From contig NZ_AP023423.1 of assembly GCF_021654335.1 (NCBI RefSeq), forward strand, positions 2,417,001-2,481,000: 64,000 bases of DNA, given 5' to 3'. This DNA is from Sideroxyarcus emersonii. GTDB taxonomy: Bacteria > Pseudomonadota > Gammaproteobacteria > Burkholderiales > Gallionellaceae. A model generated the notes under the pieces. It did not search any database. It saw only the letters and a program-made list of their open reading frames with translations, and was not told the DNA's origin. This document shows positions 8,669 through 18,389 of this stretch, in pieces (position 1 is the first letter of the stretch; every line of letters starts with the position of its first letter). The position numbers were made by a program, and so were the translations under genes.

Positions 8669-10219
8669 ATGACCAACCATCCTACTCAAGCTATCACTCC
8701 CGTCTTACTGCTCATACTCGACGGCTTCGGCTATCGCGAAGATGCCGACTTCAACGCTGTCGCCCACGCGCACAAACCGAACTGGGAAAAAATCTGGAGT
8801 GAGTATCCGCATACTTTAATCAACGCTTCCGAATTGCATGTCGGGCTACCTAACGGGCAAATGGGCAATTCCGAGGTAGGCCATCTGAACATTGGCGCCG
8901 GCCGCGTGGTATACCAAGACCTGACCAAAGTCGACTTGGCCATCGAGAACGGCAGCTTCTTCGGCAATCCAGCGTTACTGCAGGCAGCGACAACGGCCAA
9001 ACAGCACGACACTGCACTGCACATCCTCGGCCTGCTCTCCCCGGGAGGGGTGCATAGCCATGAGGCGCATATCCACGCCATGCTGGAACTGGCAGCGCGC
9101 ACAGGATTAAAGAAAATATTCATCCACGCCTTCCTCGACGGACGCGACACGCCACCGCGCAGCGCAGCGCAATCGCTGCAGGCGCTGCAGGACAAATGTG
9201 CGCAACTCGGTGCCGGGCGCATCGCCAGCATGGTCGGGCGTTACTTCGCAATGGACAGGGACAATCGCTGGGAACGCGTGCAGATCGCCTACGACATGCT
9301 TGCTTCCGGCAAGGCTCCATACCATGCAGCCACTCCGCAGGCCGCACTGGAATCTGCTTATGCACGCGGTGAAAACGACGAGTTCGTGCAGGCCACCATC
9401 GTCGGCGACCCCATCGCGATGCAGGATGGAGACGTGGCCGTTTTCATGAACTTCCGTGCCGACCGGGCACGAGAAATCACCCGCGCCCTGACCGAGGAGA
9501 AGTTCGAAGGTTTTACCCGCAGCCGCTTCCCCAGGCTGGCGAACTTCACCACGTTAAGCAGTTACGGTGAAGATTTTCACCTGCCGTGCGCATATACCGC
9601 CGACGAAATCCACAACAGTTTCGGCGAATACCTGTCCAATCTGGGGCTGAAGCAGCTGCGTATCGCCGAAACAGAAAAATATGCACATGTCACTTATTTC
9701 ATGAACGGCGGCAAGGAGCAACCTTTCCCCGGCGAAGACCGCATCCTCGTGCCCTCACCCAAAGTCGCCACTTACGACCTGAAGCCAGAAATGAGCGCAT
9801 TCGAAGTCACCGACAAACTGGAAGCAGCCATTCGCAGCCGGCAGTACCAGGCCATCCTGTGCAATTACGCTAACGGCGACATGGTAGGCCACAGCGGCAT
9901 CATGGACGCTGCAGTCACGGCGGTGGAAGCGCTGGATGTCTGCATCGGTCGCGTGGTGAAGGCGATGCTGGAATGCGGCGGCGAAGTTCTTATCACCGCC
10001 GACCACGGCAATGCCGAACAGATGCTGGATCGCACGACACACCAGGCGCACACTGCACACACCCTCAATCCGGTTCCGTTCATCTATATCGGGCGCAAGG
10101 CGAACATTGCGCCGACCGGAACAGGCGCACTACAGGATGTCGCCCCCACCTTGCTGGCAATGATGGGACTGCCACAACCTCCGGAAATGACCGGCAAGTC
10201 GCTCATCCATATTCTGTGA
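8669..10219 (+). CDS. gpmI: 2,3-bisphosphoglycerate-independent phosphoglycerate mutase
   Basis: A 516-residue Mn-dependent mutase that interconverts 3- and 2-phosphoglycerate in glycolysis and gluconeogenesis. It shows LLILDGFGYRE at the N-terminus, the phospho-serine site GNSEVGH with S68, the VGRYFAMDRDNRWERV substrate segment near residue 190, and the metal-binding ITADHGNAEQM near 440. Length matches the family (~510). No clear ribosome-binding site precedes the ATG. The stop overlaps the GTG start of the next gene by four bases (GTGA). Confidence 0.96.
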   Translation: MTNHPTQAITPVLLLILDGFGYREDADFNAVAHAHKPNWEKIWSEYPHTLINASELHVGLPNGQMGNSEVGHLNIGAGRVVYQDLTKVDLAIENGSFFGNPALLQAATTAKQHDTALHILGLLSPGGVHSHEAHIHAMLELAARTGLKKIFIHAFLDGRDTPPRSAAQSLQALQDKCAQLGAGRIASMVGRYFAMDRDNRWERVQIAYDMLASGKAPYHAATPQAALESAYARGENDEFVQATIVGDPIAMQDGDVAVFMNFRADRAREITRALTEEKFEGFTRSRFPRLANFTTLSSYGEDFHLPCAYTADEIHNSFGEYLSNLGLKQLRIAETEKYAHVTYFMNGGKEQPFPGEDRILVPSPKVATYDLKPEMSAFEVTDKLEAAIRSRQYQAILCNYANGDMVGHSGIMDAAVTAVEALDVCIGRVVKAMLECGGEVLITADHGNAEQMLDRTTHQAHTAHTLNPVPFIYIGRKANIAPTGTGALQDVAPTLLAMMGLPQPPEMTGKSLIHIL

Positions 10220-11340
10220 TCGCTGCGCTGCGTTTCGTTCTGCTGCCCCTCCTGCTGCTGACAGGGACAGCACACGCCGCGCAGGCGGATGATCTCGAGA
10301 AGTTGCGCAAACGCATCGCTGCGTTGCAGCAGGAGTTCGACAAAACCAGCGAATCGAAATCCGAGGTTGCGGATGGATTGCGCGAATCCGAACGTGCCAT
10401 CAGCGACAGCAACCGCAGGCTGCACGAGCTCGCGCAACAGCAGCAAGCGGCTAACCGCGAATTGGCGTCATTGCAGCAGCGCGCAGCAGCGATGGACAAG
10501 GAACTGCAAGGCCAGCAGGCCATGCTGGGGCGGCTGCTATACCAGCAATACCTGGACGGGGGCGACCAGGAATATCTCAAGCTCCTGCTCAACAACAGCG
10601 ACCCCAACCAGGTTGCACGTGAATTCCGCTATTACGAATACATCGCACGCGACCGTGCCACAACGCTGAAGTCGCTGCGCAATGGCCTGGCCCAATTGCA
10701 GGCGGTGACCGATCAGGTCAACCGGAAACGTGCCGAGATATCCGATTTGCGGGCCGAAGAACAGGGGCAGCGGCAGCATCTCGAGCAGGACCGGCGCGCC
10801 CGCCAGCAGGTGCTGAACAAGATCGCGTTTCAGCTCAAACAGCAACGTCGCGAAATTGGGCGTTTGCAGCACAACGAGAACCGTCTGTCACAATTGATCG
10901 ACAAGCTGGCGCACGCCCTGCCTGACGCTCACACCGACAACGTCCCGTTCAAATCCCTCAGGGGAAGATTGGTATTGCCGGTCAAGGGCAAAATAGGCAA
11001 CAAGTTCGGGGCGCGACGTCCGGAGAGCACCATGGCATGGACCGGCTGGTTCCTGCGTGCAGCGCCCAACCAGCCCGTCAAGGCAGTGGCCGCCGGACAG
11101 GTAGTGTATGCCGACTGGCTGCGCGGCTTCGGTAATCTGCTCATCATCGATCATGGCCAGGGCTACATGAGCCTGTATGGCAACAACGAGACCCTGTACA
11201 AGCAGGTGGGTGACAGCCTGCACAGTGGCGACGTGATAGCAACCGTCGGCAGTAGCGGCGGCAACCAGGATTCCGGTTTATACTTCGAGCTGCGTTTCGA
11301 AGGCAAACCCTTCGACCCAGGCAAATGGGTCAGGCATTAA
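10216..11340 (+). CDS. envC: Murein hydrolase activator EnvC-like protein
   Basis: A 374-residue periplasmic protein: signal peptide (cleaved after AHA, ~residue 18), long coiled coil from ~25 to 245, and a C-terminal LytM (M23) domain from ~255. The LytM fold is degenerate: the zinc ligands are missing (YFELRF replaces the usual HxH), as in EnvC. It therefore activates AmiA/B-type amidases at the division septum rather than cutting peptidoglycan. The GTG at 10216, overlapping the gpmI stop, is the only start that places the signal peptide correctly. The gpmI-envC-ctpA order is widespread in betaproteobacteria. Confidence 0.9.
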   Translation: MIAALRFVLLPLLLLTGTAHAAQADDLEKLRKRIAALQQEFDKTSESKSEVADGLRESERAISDSNRRLHELAQQQQAANRELASLQQRAAAMDKELQGQQAMLGRLLYQQYLDGGDQEYLKLLLNNSDPNQVAREFRYYEYIARDRATTLKSLRNGLAQLQAVTDQVNRKRAEISDLRAEEQGQRQHLEQDRRARQQVLNKIAFQLKQQRREIGRLQHNENRLSQLIDKLAHALPDAHTDNVPFKSLRGRLVLPVKGKIGNKFGARRPESTMAWTGWFLRAAPNQPVKAVAAGQVVYADWLRGFGNLLIIDHGQGYMSLYGNNETLYKQVGDSLHSGDVIATVGSSGGNQDSGLYFELRFEGKPFDPGKWVRH

Positions 11341-11355
11341 AACAAGGAAAATCAA

Positions 11356-12753
11356 ATGAGTCGTCGCCTCAAAGAATATGGTCTCATCGGCATTGGACTG
11401 GTGGCAGGAATTCTGGTCAGCCTGCAATTTTCCGCTGTCGCCGACAAAGATACCGAGCTTTCCCTGCCGGTCGAAGAATTGCGCGCCTTCTCGGAAGTGT
11501 TCGGACGCATCAAGAGCGATTATGTCGAGCCCGTCAGCGACAAGACCCTGATCACATCGGCAATCAACGGCATGCTGAGCGGCCTCGATCCGCATTCCGC
11601 CTATCTGGACGCCGACGCCTTCAAGGAACTGCAGGTCGGTACGCAAGGCGAATTTGGCGGACTGGGCATCGAAGTCGGCATGGAAGACGGGCTGGTCAAG
11701 GTCATTTCTCCGATTGAGGACACCCCTGCCTTCAATGCCGGCGTAAAGAGCGGCGACCTCATCATCAAGCTGGACGACACGCTGGTAAAAGGACTCACCC
11801 TGAACGATGCGGTGAAGCGCATGCGCGGCAAACCGGGCAGCTCCATCCTGCTCACCATCGTGCGCAAGAACGAACCGAAACCGCTGCAGATCAGCGTGAC
11901 GCGCGCGGTCATCAAGGTGCAGAGCGTGAAATCCAAGCTGGCGGAACCGGGCTTCGGTTTCGTTCGCGTGACCCAGTTCCAGGAACACACCGGCGAGAAC
12001 CTTGCAACGGCACTGCAGAACCTGCAGAAACAGAACAATGGCCCATTGCAGGGATTGGTGCTCGACCTGCGCAACGATCCGGGCGGACTGCTCACCGGCG
12101 CGGTCGCAGTATCGGCCGCTTTCCTGCCCAAAGATGCGCTGGTCGTCTATACCGAAGGGCGAACTGAAGATGCCAAGATGCGCCTGACCGCCAGCCCGGA
12201 CAATTACCTGCGCGGCAGCGGCAAGAGCGATTACCTGAAAGATTTGCCGGAAGCTTTCAAGACCGTCCCGATGGTTGTGCTGGTTAATGGCGGCTCGGCC
12301 TCGGCCTCCGAAATCGTGGCGGGCGCATTACAGGATCAGAAGCGTGCCGTCATCATGGGCACCCAGTCGTTCGGCAAAGGCTCCGTACAAACCATCCTGC
12401 CACTAGGCAACAACACCGCCATCAAACTGACGACTGCACGCTATTACACACCGAGCGGGCGCTCCATTCAGGCCAAGGGCATCGTGCCGGACATCGTGGT
12501 GGAAGATCCGGCCACTGCCGGCTTCGACAACGCCTTCCGCTTGCGCGAGGTCGATCTGGACAAGCACCTGAGCAATAGCCAGGGAGAAGACAAGAGCGAG
12601 CCGACAGCCAAGCCCGCCAAGGGACAACAAACCAAGGCCAAGGACGGCGACGCTGGCAAGGTCGAGGTCGCCGAATTCGGCGCAAAGAACGATTACCAGC
12701 TGAATCAGGCTTTGAATCTGCTTAAGGGAATGAGCATATTGCGCGGGAAATGA
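11356..12753 (+). CDS. ctpA: Carboxy-terminal processing protease (S41 family)
   Basis: A 465-residue periplasmic protease with an uncleaved or signal-type N-terminal helix (residues ~9-27), a PDZ domain (about 95-180, beginning FGGLGIEVGMEDGLVKV) and an S41 catalytic domain. The nucleophile region NGGSASASEIVAGAL lies near residue 312 and the general-base lysine in SFGKGSVQT near 340. It trims C-termini of exported proteins; in Gram-negative bacteria such proteases work on peptidoglycan enzymes, which fits the neighbour EnvC. A Lys/Ala/Glu-rich low-complexity stretch lies at ~410-435. Confidence 0.95.
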   Translation: MSRRLKEYGLIGIGLVAGILVSLQFSAVADKDTELSLPVEELRAFSEVFGRIKSDYVEPVSDKTLITSAINGMLSGLDPHSAYLDADAFKELQVGTQGEFGGLGIEVGMEDGLVKVISPIEDTPAFNAGVKSGDLIIKLDDTLVKGLTLNDAVKRMRGKPGSSILLTIVRKNEPKPLQISVTRAVIKVQSVKSKLAEPGFGFVRVTQFQEHTGENLATALQNLQKQNNGPLQGLVLDLRNDPGGLLTGAVAVSAAFLPKDALVVYTEGRTEDAKMRLTASPDNYLRGSGKSDYLKDLPEAFKTVPMVVLVNGGSASASEIVAGALQDQKRAVIMGTQSFGKGSVQTILPLGNNTAIKLTTARYYTPSGRSIQAKGIVPDIVVEDPATAGFDNAFRLREVDLDKHLSNSQGEDKSEPTAKPAKGQQTKAKDGDAGKVEVAEFGAKNDYQLNQALNLLKGMSILRGK

Positions 12754-12757
12754 TGCA

Positions 12758-13159
12758 ATGAATCCGTTCGAACTGCAAAAGGAACGTTTGCTGTTCTTCT
12801 GCGAAGAGCCGGCCAACCAGCTCTTCTCGGTATACCTGCTGCTGGTCGGACTGGATAATTTTCACGTCGAGATGGGACCGTATCCCAACAGCCTGCTGAT
12901 CCGCTACAGCCTCCAGCATTACTCGCTGGAGGCCCTGGAAAAAGCGCTGATACGGGAAGGCTTTCGCCTGCAGTCCAGCCTGCTCGGCAACATCAAGAAG
13001 CAGATGATCTATTACTGCGAAGACGTGCAGTACCACAACCTGAAAACCCCCGAACCCCGCACCAAGAACAATTCGCAAGAGATATTCGTCAAGGCCTACG
13101 AACTGCATCCGCACGGCAATCACGACGACACCCCGAAAGAACTGCGCGAATTCAAATAG
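12758..13159 (+). CDS. Conserved-looking protein of unknown function after ctpA
   Basis: A 133-residue soluble protein starting four bases after the ctpA stop, so very probably in the gpmI-envC-ctpA operon. It has no signal peptide, membrane helix or motif that I recognise. The sequence is rich in Leu and aromatic residues (FFCEEPANQLFSVYLLLVG, later MIYYCEDVQYHN) and ends in a charged tail. Coding character is good: the frame is open, has a plain ATG and neighbouring codon usage. I cannot assign a function. Confidence 0.72.
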   Translation: MNPFELQKERLLFFCEEPANQLFSVYLLLVGLDNFHVEMGPYPNSLLIRYSLQHYSLEALEKALIREGFRLQSSLLGNIKKQMIYYCEDVQYHNLKTPEPRTKNNSQEIFVKAYELHPHGNHDDTPKELREFK

Positions 13160-13188
13160 AATCGCCCGGCCCAAGGCATGCCGGCCGT

Positions 13189-14259
13189 TCAGGCTGGCGA
13201 GCCTTGCAACCTGGTCGATCCGGTCTTTTCTGCCGTCGGGATATCCTCGAAATCAACCACCCGGTCGCGGCCCGCTTCCTTGGCCCGGTATAGCGCATTG
13301 TCGGCATTCAGCAGCAACGCGCTCGTTGTAATTTCGTCCAGTTCTGTCACACACCAAAAACCAGCCGATGCAGTCAGGCGGCGATGCGGAGATTGCCGAT
13401 TCTCGATATTCAAGGCATAGATGCTCAAGCGCAACTTCTCGGTGAATTGCCAGGATTCATCGCGATCCAGCCCGGAAGTGAGGATGCAGAACTCCTCGCC
13501 GCCGTAACGGAATACGTAGTCGCCGGCCCGTTGCGCCGACTTCATCAGCGACTCCGCCACTTGTTCAAGTACGCTATCGCCAAATAGGTGACCATAGGTA
13601 TCGTTGAACATCTTGAAGTGGTCGATATCCAGCATGATCACTGTCAGCGCCTGGCCGCCGCGCCTGCAGCGATTGATCTCGCTTGCCATCACCTCTTTCA
13701 GGTAGCCGCGGTTAAAGGTTCTGGTAAGCGGATCGGTGATCGTCAGGTGCGCCAGGCGCTCGATATTCTGCTCGTTGTGCCGCACCAGCATCATGGTGAT
13801 CAAGCCCAGGGTCAGGTATGCGCTCAAAAACACAAAGGTAGACATCAAGGTGAGCGGTTCCAGGCGCAGCATCGAGACCGCTGACAGACTCAGCGCCCCT
13901 ACCACGATCCAGATAATACGCTCGCGCTCCGCCACGATGGGTGCGAAAGCGATCGGGAATATCATCATCCAGACTTCCTGATGCAGTTTTTCATTGCTGA
14001 CATATGTGCCATAGAGCATCAAGCACATGAGCATCAGCAAAAACCAGCCTGCGTAACGCAGGGATTCTTCACTGTCGTGTCGCGTACGCCATTTCAGCCA
14101 CGCAGCAAACAGCGCAAAGGCAAACGGCACTCCGCCCTTGTCGGGTGTTGCCACAAACAGAAAGTAAAGAACCGACAGGGGAAAGGTGACCGCTACTGCC
14201 ACACGCAGGTACATATGGAATACGGCTGCTCTGAAACGCTCAACGGAATATCGGGTCAT
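13189..14259 (-). CDS. Membrane-bound diguanylate cyclase (GGDEF domain)
   Basis: A 356-residue protein with about six N-terminal membrane helices (residues ~17-165) and a C-terminal GGDEF domain (~170-340). The active-site signature is YGGEEF near residue 262, and DIDHFKMFNDTYGH near 220 carries the metal and guanine contacts, so it should be catalytically competent for making c-di-GMP from two GTP. The RxxD-type inhibitory site is RDES or absent, so product inhibition is unclear. It is convergent with the 12758 gene and monocistronic. Confidence 0.92.
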   Translation of the reverse strand: MTRYSVERFRAAVFHMYLRVAVAVTFPLSVLYFLFVATPDKGGVPFAFALFAAWLKWRTRHDSEESLRYAGWFLLMLMCLMLYGTYVSNEKLHQEVWMMIFPIAFAPIVAERERIIWIVVGALSLSAVSMLRLEPLTLMSTFVFLSAYLTLGLITMMLVRHNEQNIERLAHLTITDPLTRTFNRGYLKEVMASEINRCRRGGQALTVIMLDIDHFKMFNDTYGHLFGDSVLEQVAESLMKSAQRAGDYVFRYGGEEFCILTSGLDRDESWQFTEKLRLSIYALNIENRQSPHRRLTASAGFWCVTELDEITTSALLLNADNALYRAKEAGRDRVVDFEDIPTAEKTGSTRLQGSPA

Positions 14260-14334
14260 GCCGGAGACTCCCAGGATGCGACTGTCTCGCGGTAGCCTAC
14301 TCCTAAGTCAATCGCTGTGAAAGCTTAATCTCGG

Positions 14335-15015
14335 CTACGCTTCGGCGTTGGGGAATGGCCGCTTATCAAGCAGCATCCGCCACAGTCCAGCCCATGTCTC
14401 CCAGTCATGCCCTCCAGGCATCACCTCCACCTGATGCGACGGCAGATGCCTGGCCAGCAGATCGCTTGCCCCGCGATAGCGGTCTGCACTGCCGTAACCG
14501 AGATAGATTGGCGGGAATCCAGCCATATCCAGCAAGCTGCTCTTAAGCTCGGCGAGTAATGCCCGCTCCCGGTCGCGGCTGCTTATCTCGCCGGCCTGCC
14601 AATGCGCCAGGCCACCCGCAGCGGAAACTTCTGCGATGATCCCGCGCGTGCCCAGAAAAGGCGCCAACAGGAATACGCCTTCTATCTCTGCCGTACGCTG
14701 GACAGTACACAGTATTGCGCCCGTCCCTCCAAGCGATATGCCCAGCACCCAGATGCGGGAATAACCATGCGAGCGCGCCTCATTCAAGGCGTCATGCAGC
14801 ATGCACTCAATCTGTTCGCCATCCAGATACAGGTCAGCGTGTGCATCCAGCACAAGCACATCAACGGCCAATTTGCGTTCGCGCAGGGCGCGGATGAATC
14901 CGTTTTCAACCAGATGTTGCGGCGCATGCTTCGCCCCCGGCAACATCAGTAGCAATATGCGCCCAGCCTGATCGACGGGTGCAACATCGTAGACGGCATT
15001 CGCTGGCAGGCGCAT
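14335..15015 (-). CDS. Alpha/beta-hydrolase-fold protein
   Basis: A 226-residue cytoplasmic protein with the nucleophile elbow GISLGG (serine near residue 106), a candidate acid in YGSADRYRGAS near 186 and histidine in MPGGHDWETW near 211. These complete a Ser-Asp-His triad in the usual order. No signal peptide is seen. It starts one base after the stop of the serine-hydrolase gene upstream, so the two are co-transcribed. The natural substrate is unknown; an esterase or small acyl-transfer role is the most that can be said. Confidence 0.82.
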   Translation of the reverse strand: MRLPANAVYDVAPVDQAGRILLLMLPGAKHAPQHLVENGFIRALRERKLAVDVLVLDAHADLYLDGEQIECMLHDALNEARSHGYSRIWVLGISLGGTGAILCTVQRTAEIEGVFLLAPFLGTRGIIAEVSAAGGLAHWQAGEISSRDRERALLAELKSSLLDMAGFPPIYLGYGSADRYRGASDLLARHLPSHQVEVMPGGHDWETWAGLWRMLLDKRPFPNAEA

Positions 15016-15016
15016 C

Positions 15017-16789
15017 TCACCCCTTGTCGGAAGATATTTTGCGCAGCTCGAATCCGGAGAAATCTATGCGCAACTCGTTGCCGACCTTTTTCAGGTGCAA
15101 GGTCTCGCCCTTTCCCGGGCCTAACCCTTCCAGCACCAACTCATCAGCGGCAACCGGCTTTAGTGCGACCCGGAACACGAAGCCGGGCTTCTCGGCAAAC
15201 GTGAAGGCACCGATGAGCAATCCGTCCTCATGCAGGAAGCGGACCGATTGCGGCATGGGACCATCATGCTTGTTGACGATTTCATATTCCCCGACATATT
15301 CGAGCATTTGCTGCGGGATCTCGACCGGCGCGATCTTCTCGCCGATGAGCATGGTCTGCCCATTGCTCTTCAATGCCAGCGCATCGTGCCCATCGATTCG
15401 ATGCAACGACAAATTCAGCTCCTCCAGCATGCTGATCTTGATCGGGATGAAGCCGAACAATTTGAAGCGCGCACCAAACTGCTGCCCTTCCCGCGGCATC
15501 AGCTCCAGCTTCTGGCCCATCACTTCGGCCACCAAGTCGCCTGATTTGCCGCTGACCTTGACCAAGCCGATCAATGTGTCGAAATAACCCTCATATGCTC
15601 GAACATCATCTGCAGTCAGCGGAACGCTCTTTACCTCCTTTACGACCGTCACCGGCGGAGATATCCCGCGTTTAGCTTCCAGCGCCAACTGCAGCGTCTC
15701 CGTTGCGATCTTGCCGACGATACCTTGCGCTGTAGTCGAATTCGACAATACCACCACTCCCAGCTTGCTTTCCGGCAATACCACCATCAGCGTATGGTAG
15801 TTGAGCGTGGTGCCGCCATGGCTTGCCACCAAGCCGGCACGCGGAACATCCACGCCGCTAAGCATCCAGCCAAGCCCCATCTTGAAGTCGAAGTCCAATG
15901 GCACTTGCGCATTCTGCACCCTGAACATCTCATGCAGTGACGCCGGGCTGACAATCTGGTGTCCGTGGTAACTGCCATCCGCGAATATCATCTGCATGAA
16001 ATGCGCGATATCGCTTGCGCTGGAGTTCAGCCCCCCGGAAGGCAGATCGCGCAGCGGTATGGCTTCAACCTCTTTGCCTTTGTCGTAGCTCTTTCCCGGG
16101 ATACGCGGAGCGAACTCAGAATGAGTCATCTCAAGCGGCTGCAACAGTTGCGTATCCATATAACCGGCGTAATCCTGCCCGCTTACCCTGCCGATCGCGG
16201 CACCAAGCAGCGTCACGGCAAGATTCGAGTATGCAAATACGTAGTCTGGCGGATAAGCCATGTATTCGTTCTGTACTGCACTCACCACCTCGGTAAACGG
16301 GCGGGGATGCCGTTCGCTCATGCCATGCAGCCAGTTGCATGGCAATCCGGAATGGTGCGTCATGATGTTGCGGGGGGTAATTCTCCGGGTATCCCCAAAG
16401 CGGCTCCTGATCGAAAACTCGGGCAGGTATTCTTGCAGCGGCTGATCTATGTCCAGTTTTCCCTGCTCGGCGAGACGCATCGCCGCTGTCGCGGTAAATA
16501 CTTTTGCGATGGAGCCAAGGTGATACACCGTGTCCGGCGAAGCCAAGATGCCGGCCCGTTTGTCCGCATAGCCAAACCCCTGTTGCCATACGATATTTTG
16601 ATCGTCCACCAGGGCGATACTCATGCCCGTCACATCGGCATCGGCCATCTCCTGCTCGACCAGCCAGGAGATGTATTCTTTGGTATATGAGTAATCGCCG
16701 CGCGGAACATTCGATGGCTTCTTTGGTGGTGCGGCGCAGGCAACTAGAGTTAACACGCAGGTAGCGATGATTGTTTTACGCAATAGCAC
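15017..16789 (-). CDS. Serine hydrolase lipoprotein, beta-lactamase class C / penicillin-binding family
   Basis: A lipoprotein of about 590 residues. Starting at GTG 16789 gives a signal peptide ending in the lipobox LVAC; an ATG at 16852 would add a poor leader and run into the divergent promoter. The class-C motifs are present: SIAK (SxxK) near residue 85, YSN (YxN) in FAYSNLAVTLLG, and HGG in SHGGTTLNYH. A C-terminal region of ~200 residues follows, of the lipocalin-like type often attached to these hydrolases. It probably acts on the outer-membrane or periplasmic side as an esterase, peptidase or beta-lactamase; the substrate is unknown. Confidence 0.85.
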   Translation of the reverse strand: MLLRKTIIATCVLTLVACAAPPKKPSNVPRGDYSYTKEYISWLVEQEMADADVTGMSIALVDDQNIVWQQGFGYADKRAGILASPDTVYHLGSIAKVFTATAAMRLAEQGKLDIDQPLQEYLPEFSIRSRFGDTRRITPRNIMTHHSGLPCNWLHGMSERHPRPFTEVVSAVQNEYMAYPPDYVFAYSNLAVTLLGAAIGRVSGQDYAGYMDTQLLQPLEMTHSEFAPRIPGKSYDKGKEVEAIPLRDLPSGGLNSSASDIAHFMQMIFADGSYHGHQIVSPASLHEMFRVQNAQVPLDFDFKMGLGWMLSGVDVPRAGLVASHGGTTLNYHTLMVVLPESKLGVVVLSNSTTAQGIVGKIATETLQLALEAKRGISPPVTVVKEVKSVPLTADDVRAYEGYFDTLIGLVKVSGKSGDLVAEVMGQKLELMPREGQQFGARFKLFGFIPIKISMLEELNLSLHRIDGHDALALKSNGQTMLIGEKIAPVEIPQQMLEYVGEYEIVNKHDGPMPQSVRFLHEDGLLIGAFTFAEKPGFVFRVALKPVAADELVLEGLGPGKGETLHLKKVGNELRIDFSGFELRKISSDKG

Positions 16790-16863
16790 AACGGAACCCT
16801 TCGACAGGTATTTATATGAAATCAGCATTGTATAATGCCCGCCAAAATACAAAACAGAATGCC

Positions 16864-17676
16864 ATGATGTTTTTCCCCTGCCGCAACTGGAAACCTGCTT
16901 TCGCCATCCGGCTCTCGATATTTCTTCTTGTTGGCGGCCTTTTTGTCATATTGCTGCAACCTGCATGGTGGAAGTGGGTTCTGGGCATCGTTTTCCTCGA
17001 CCATATGTTCCTTACGGTGACCGGCCTGATTCCGCGCAGTTCGTTGTTGGGCCCCAACATCACCTGCTTGCCACAATCGGCCGCAGAACGAGGGGAAGTC
17101 GCCATCACCATCGATGATGGCCCGGACCCGGAAGTTACTCCGCTTGTACTCGATATCCTGGATCAGCATCAAGCCAAAGCAACTTTTTTTTGTATCGGGA
17201 AACTCGCCCAGCAGTATCCGGAGCTATGCCGCGAGATAATGCGCCGTGGTCATGCCATCGAGAATCATAGTCTTTCGCACCATTGGCATTTCTCTTTGTT
17301 CGGCCCCTGGCGTATCCACCGCGAAGTGCATGGCGCACAAATGGTGTTAAGCAACATCTGTGGAACCGCTCCCCGCTTCTTTCGGGCAACGGCAGGCTTG
17401 CGCAATCCTGGGCTGGAGCCCGTGCTCGCGCATTGCGGATTGCGGCTGTGCAGCTGGAGCAGGCGCGGATTCGACACGCGGGTAAACGATGCGGATATGG
17501 TGCTGAGCCGATTGGCATGCGACCTCAAAGGCGGTGACATCCTGCTGCTGCATGACGGCAGTGCAGCTCGTACAGCCAATGGGAAACCGGTCATTCTCGA
17601 AGTTCTTCCTCGCCTGCTGGAGCGCCTTGCACAGGCAAACCTGCATTCAGTAACTTTGCGATCGGCCATCCCATGA
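16864..17676 (+). CDS. Polysaccharide deacetylase (NodB-like, CE4)
   Basis: About 270 residues with one or two N-terminal membrane helices and a NodB homology domain. Motif 1 is TIDDGPDPEVTPLVLDIL (catalytic and metal Asp), motif 2 is ENHSLSHHWH (metal-binding His pair) and motif 4/5 is ILLLHDG. Such enzymes remove N-acetyl groups from polysaccharides or acyl groups from lipid-linked sugars. The start is uncertain: ATG 16864 or 16867 gives a membrane anchor without overlapping the divergent gene; ATG 16816 is possible. It overlaps the next gene by ATGA, so the two are coupled. Confidence 0.86.
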   Translation: MMFFPCRNWKPAFAIRLSIFLLVGGLFVILLQPAWWKWVLGIVFLDHMFLTVTGLIPRSSLLGPNITCLPQSAAERGEVAITIDDGPDPEVTPLVLDILDQHQAKATFFCIGKLAQQYPELCREIMRRGHAIENHSLSHHWHFSLFGPWRIHREVHGAQMVLSNICGTAPRFFRATAGLRNPGLEPVLAHCGLRLCSWSRRGFDTRVNDADMVLSRLACDLKGGDILLLHDGSAARTANGKPVILEVLPRLLERLAQANLHSVTLRSAIP

Positions 17677-18389
17677 ACGTTCAATTCCGCCGCACTTTGC
17701 TCGATTATGCTACGCGACCTTATCGCTCAGCGGGCCTGTTCGCTTACAAGTTTGCAGAGGGCAAGCTCAAGAGCGACCCGGCGTTCTTTGGCCTGCTGGA
17801 AAACGGTTTGCTTCCCAACGCTGAACGTCTGATCGACCTGGGTTGCGGTCAAGGTCTGCTCGCCTCATGGTTGCTTGAGGCACGAAAACTTCACGAATGC
17901 GGGAACTGGCCGCCACATTGGCCTCCCGCCCCCAAGATCAATCACATCTGGGGTTTGGAGCTGATGCAGAAAGATGTGGATCGTGCCCGCGCGGCGCTCG
18001 GCGACAGTGCTCAGTTCTATCAAGGCGACATCCGTTCCGCAGATTATGGCAAAGCGGATGTTGCAGTCGTTCTTGATGTGTTGCACTACATCAGCTACGA
18101 GGCGCAGGAAGAGGTGCTGAAACGGATCTGGGCTGCACTGCCACCGGGGGGCACATTCATTACCCGGGTTGGAGATGCTGCCGGCGGACTGCCTTTTTAC
18201 TATAGCAACTGGGTCGACCGCACCATCTTCTTCCTGCGCGGCCATCGCCTTAACCGGATTTACTGCCGTACGCTTGACGAATGGTTGGAAGTATTACGAT
18301 CTACCGGCTTTGAGGTCAGGCCGCTGGCAATGCATAAAGGCACCCCATTCCGCAACGTTATGCTGATTGCCAAGAAAACCGGCGAATAA
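17673..18389 (+). CDS. Class I SAM-dependent methyltransferase
   Basis: A 238-residue protein with the SAM-binding motif I LIDLGCGQGLLASWLL at about residues 49-64, an acidic motif II near 93 (GLELMQKDVDRA), and motif IV VAVVLDVLHYI near 130. The substrate is not recognisable from the sequence. It is translationally coupled to the polysaccharide deacetylase gene upstream, which suggests a shared job in modifying a surface lipid or glycan; that is inference from gene order only. Confidence 0.85.
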   Translation: MNVQFRRTLLDYATRPYRSAGLFAYKFAEGKLKSDPAFFGLLENGLLPNAERLIDLGCGQGLLASWLLEARKLHECGNWPPHWPPAPKINHIWGLELMQKDVDRARAALGDSAQFYQGDIRSADYGKADVAVVLDVLHYISYEAQEEVLKRIWAALPPGGTFITRVGDAAGGLPFYYSNWVDRTIFFLRGHRLNRIYCRTLDEWLEVLRSTGFEVRPLAMHKGTPFRNVMLIAKKTGE

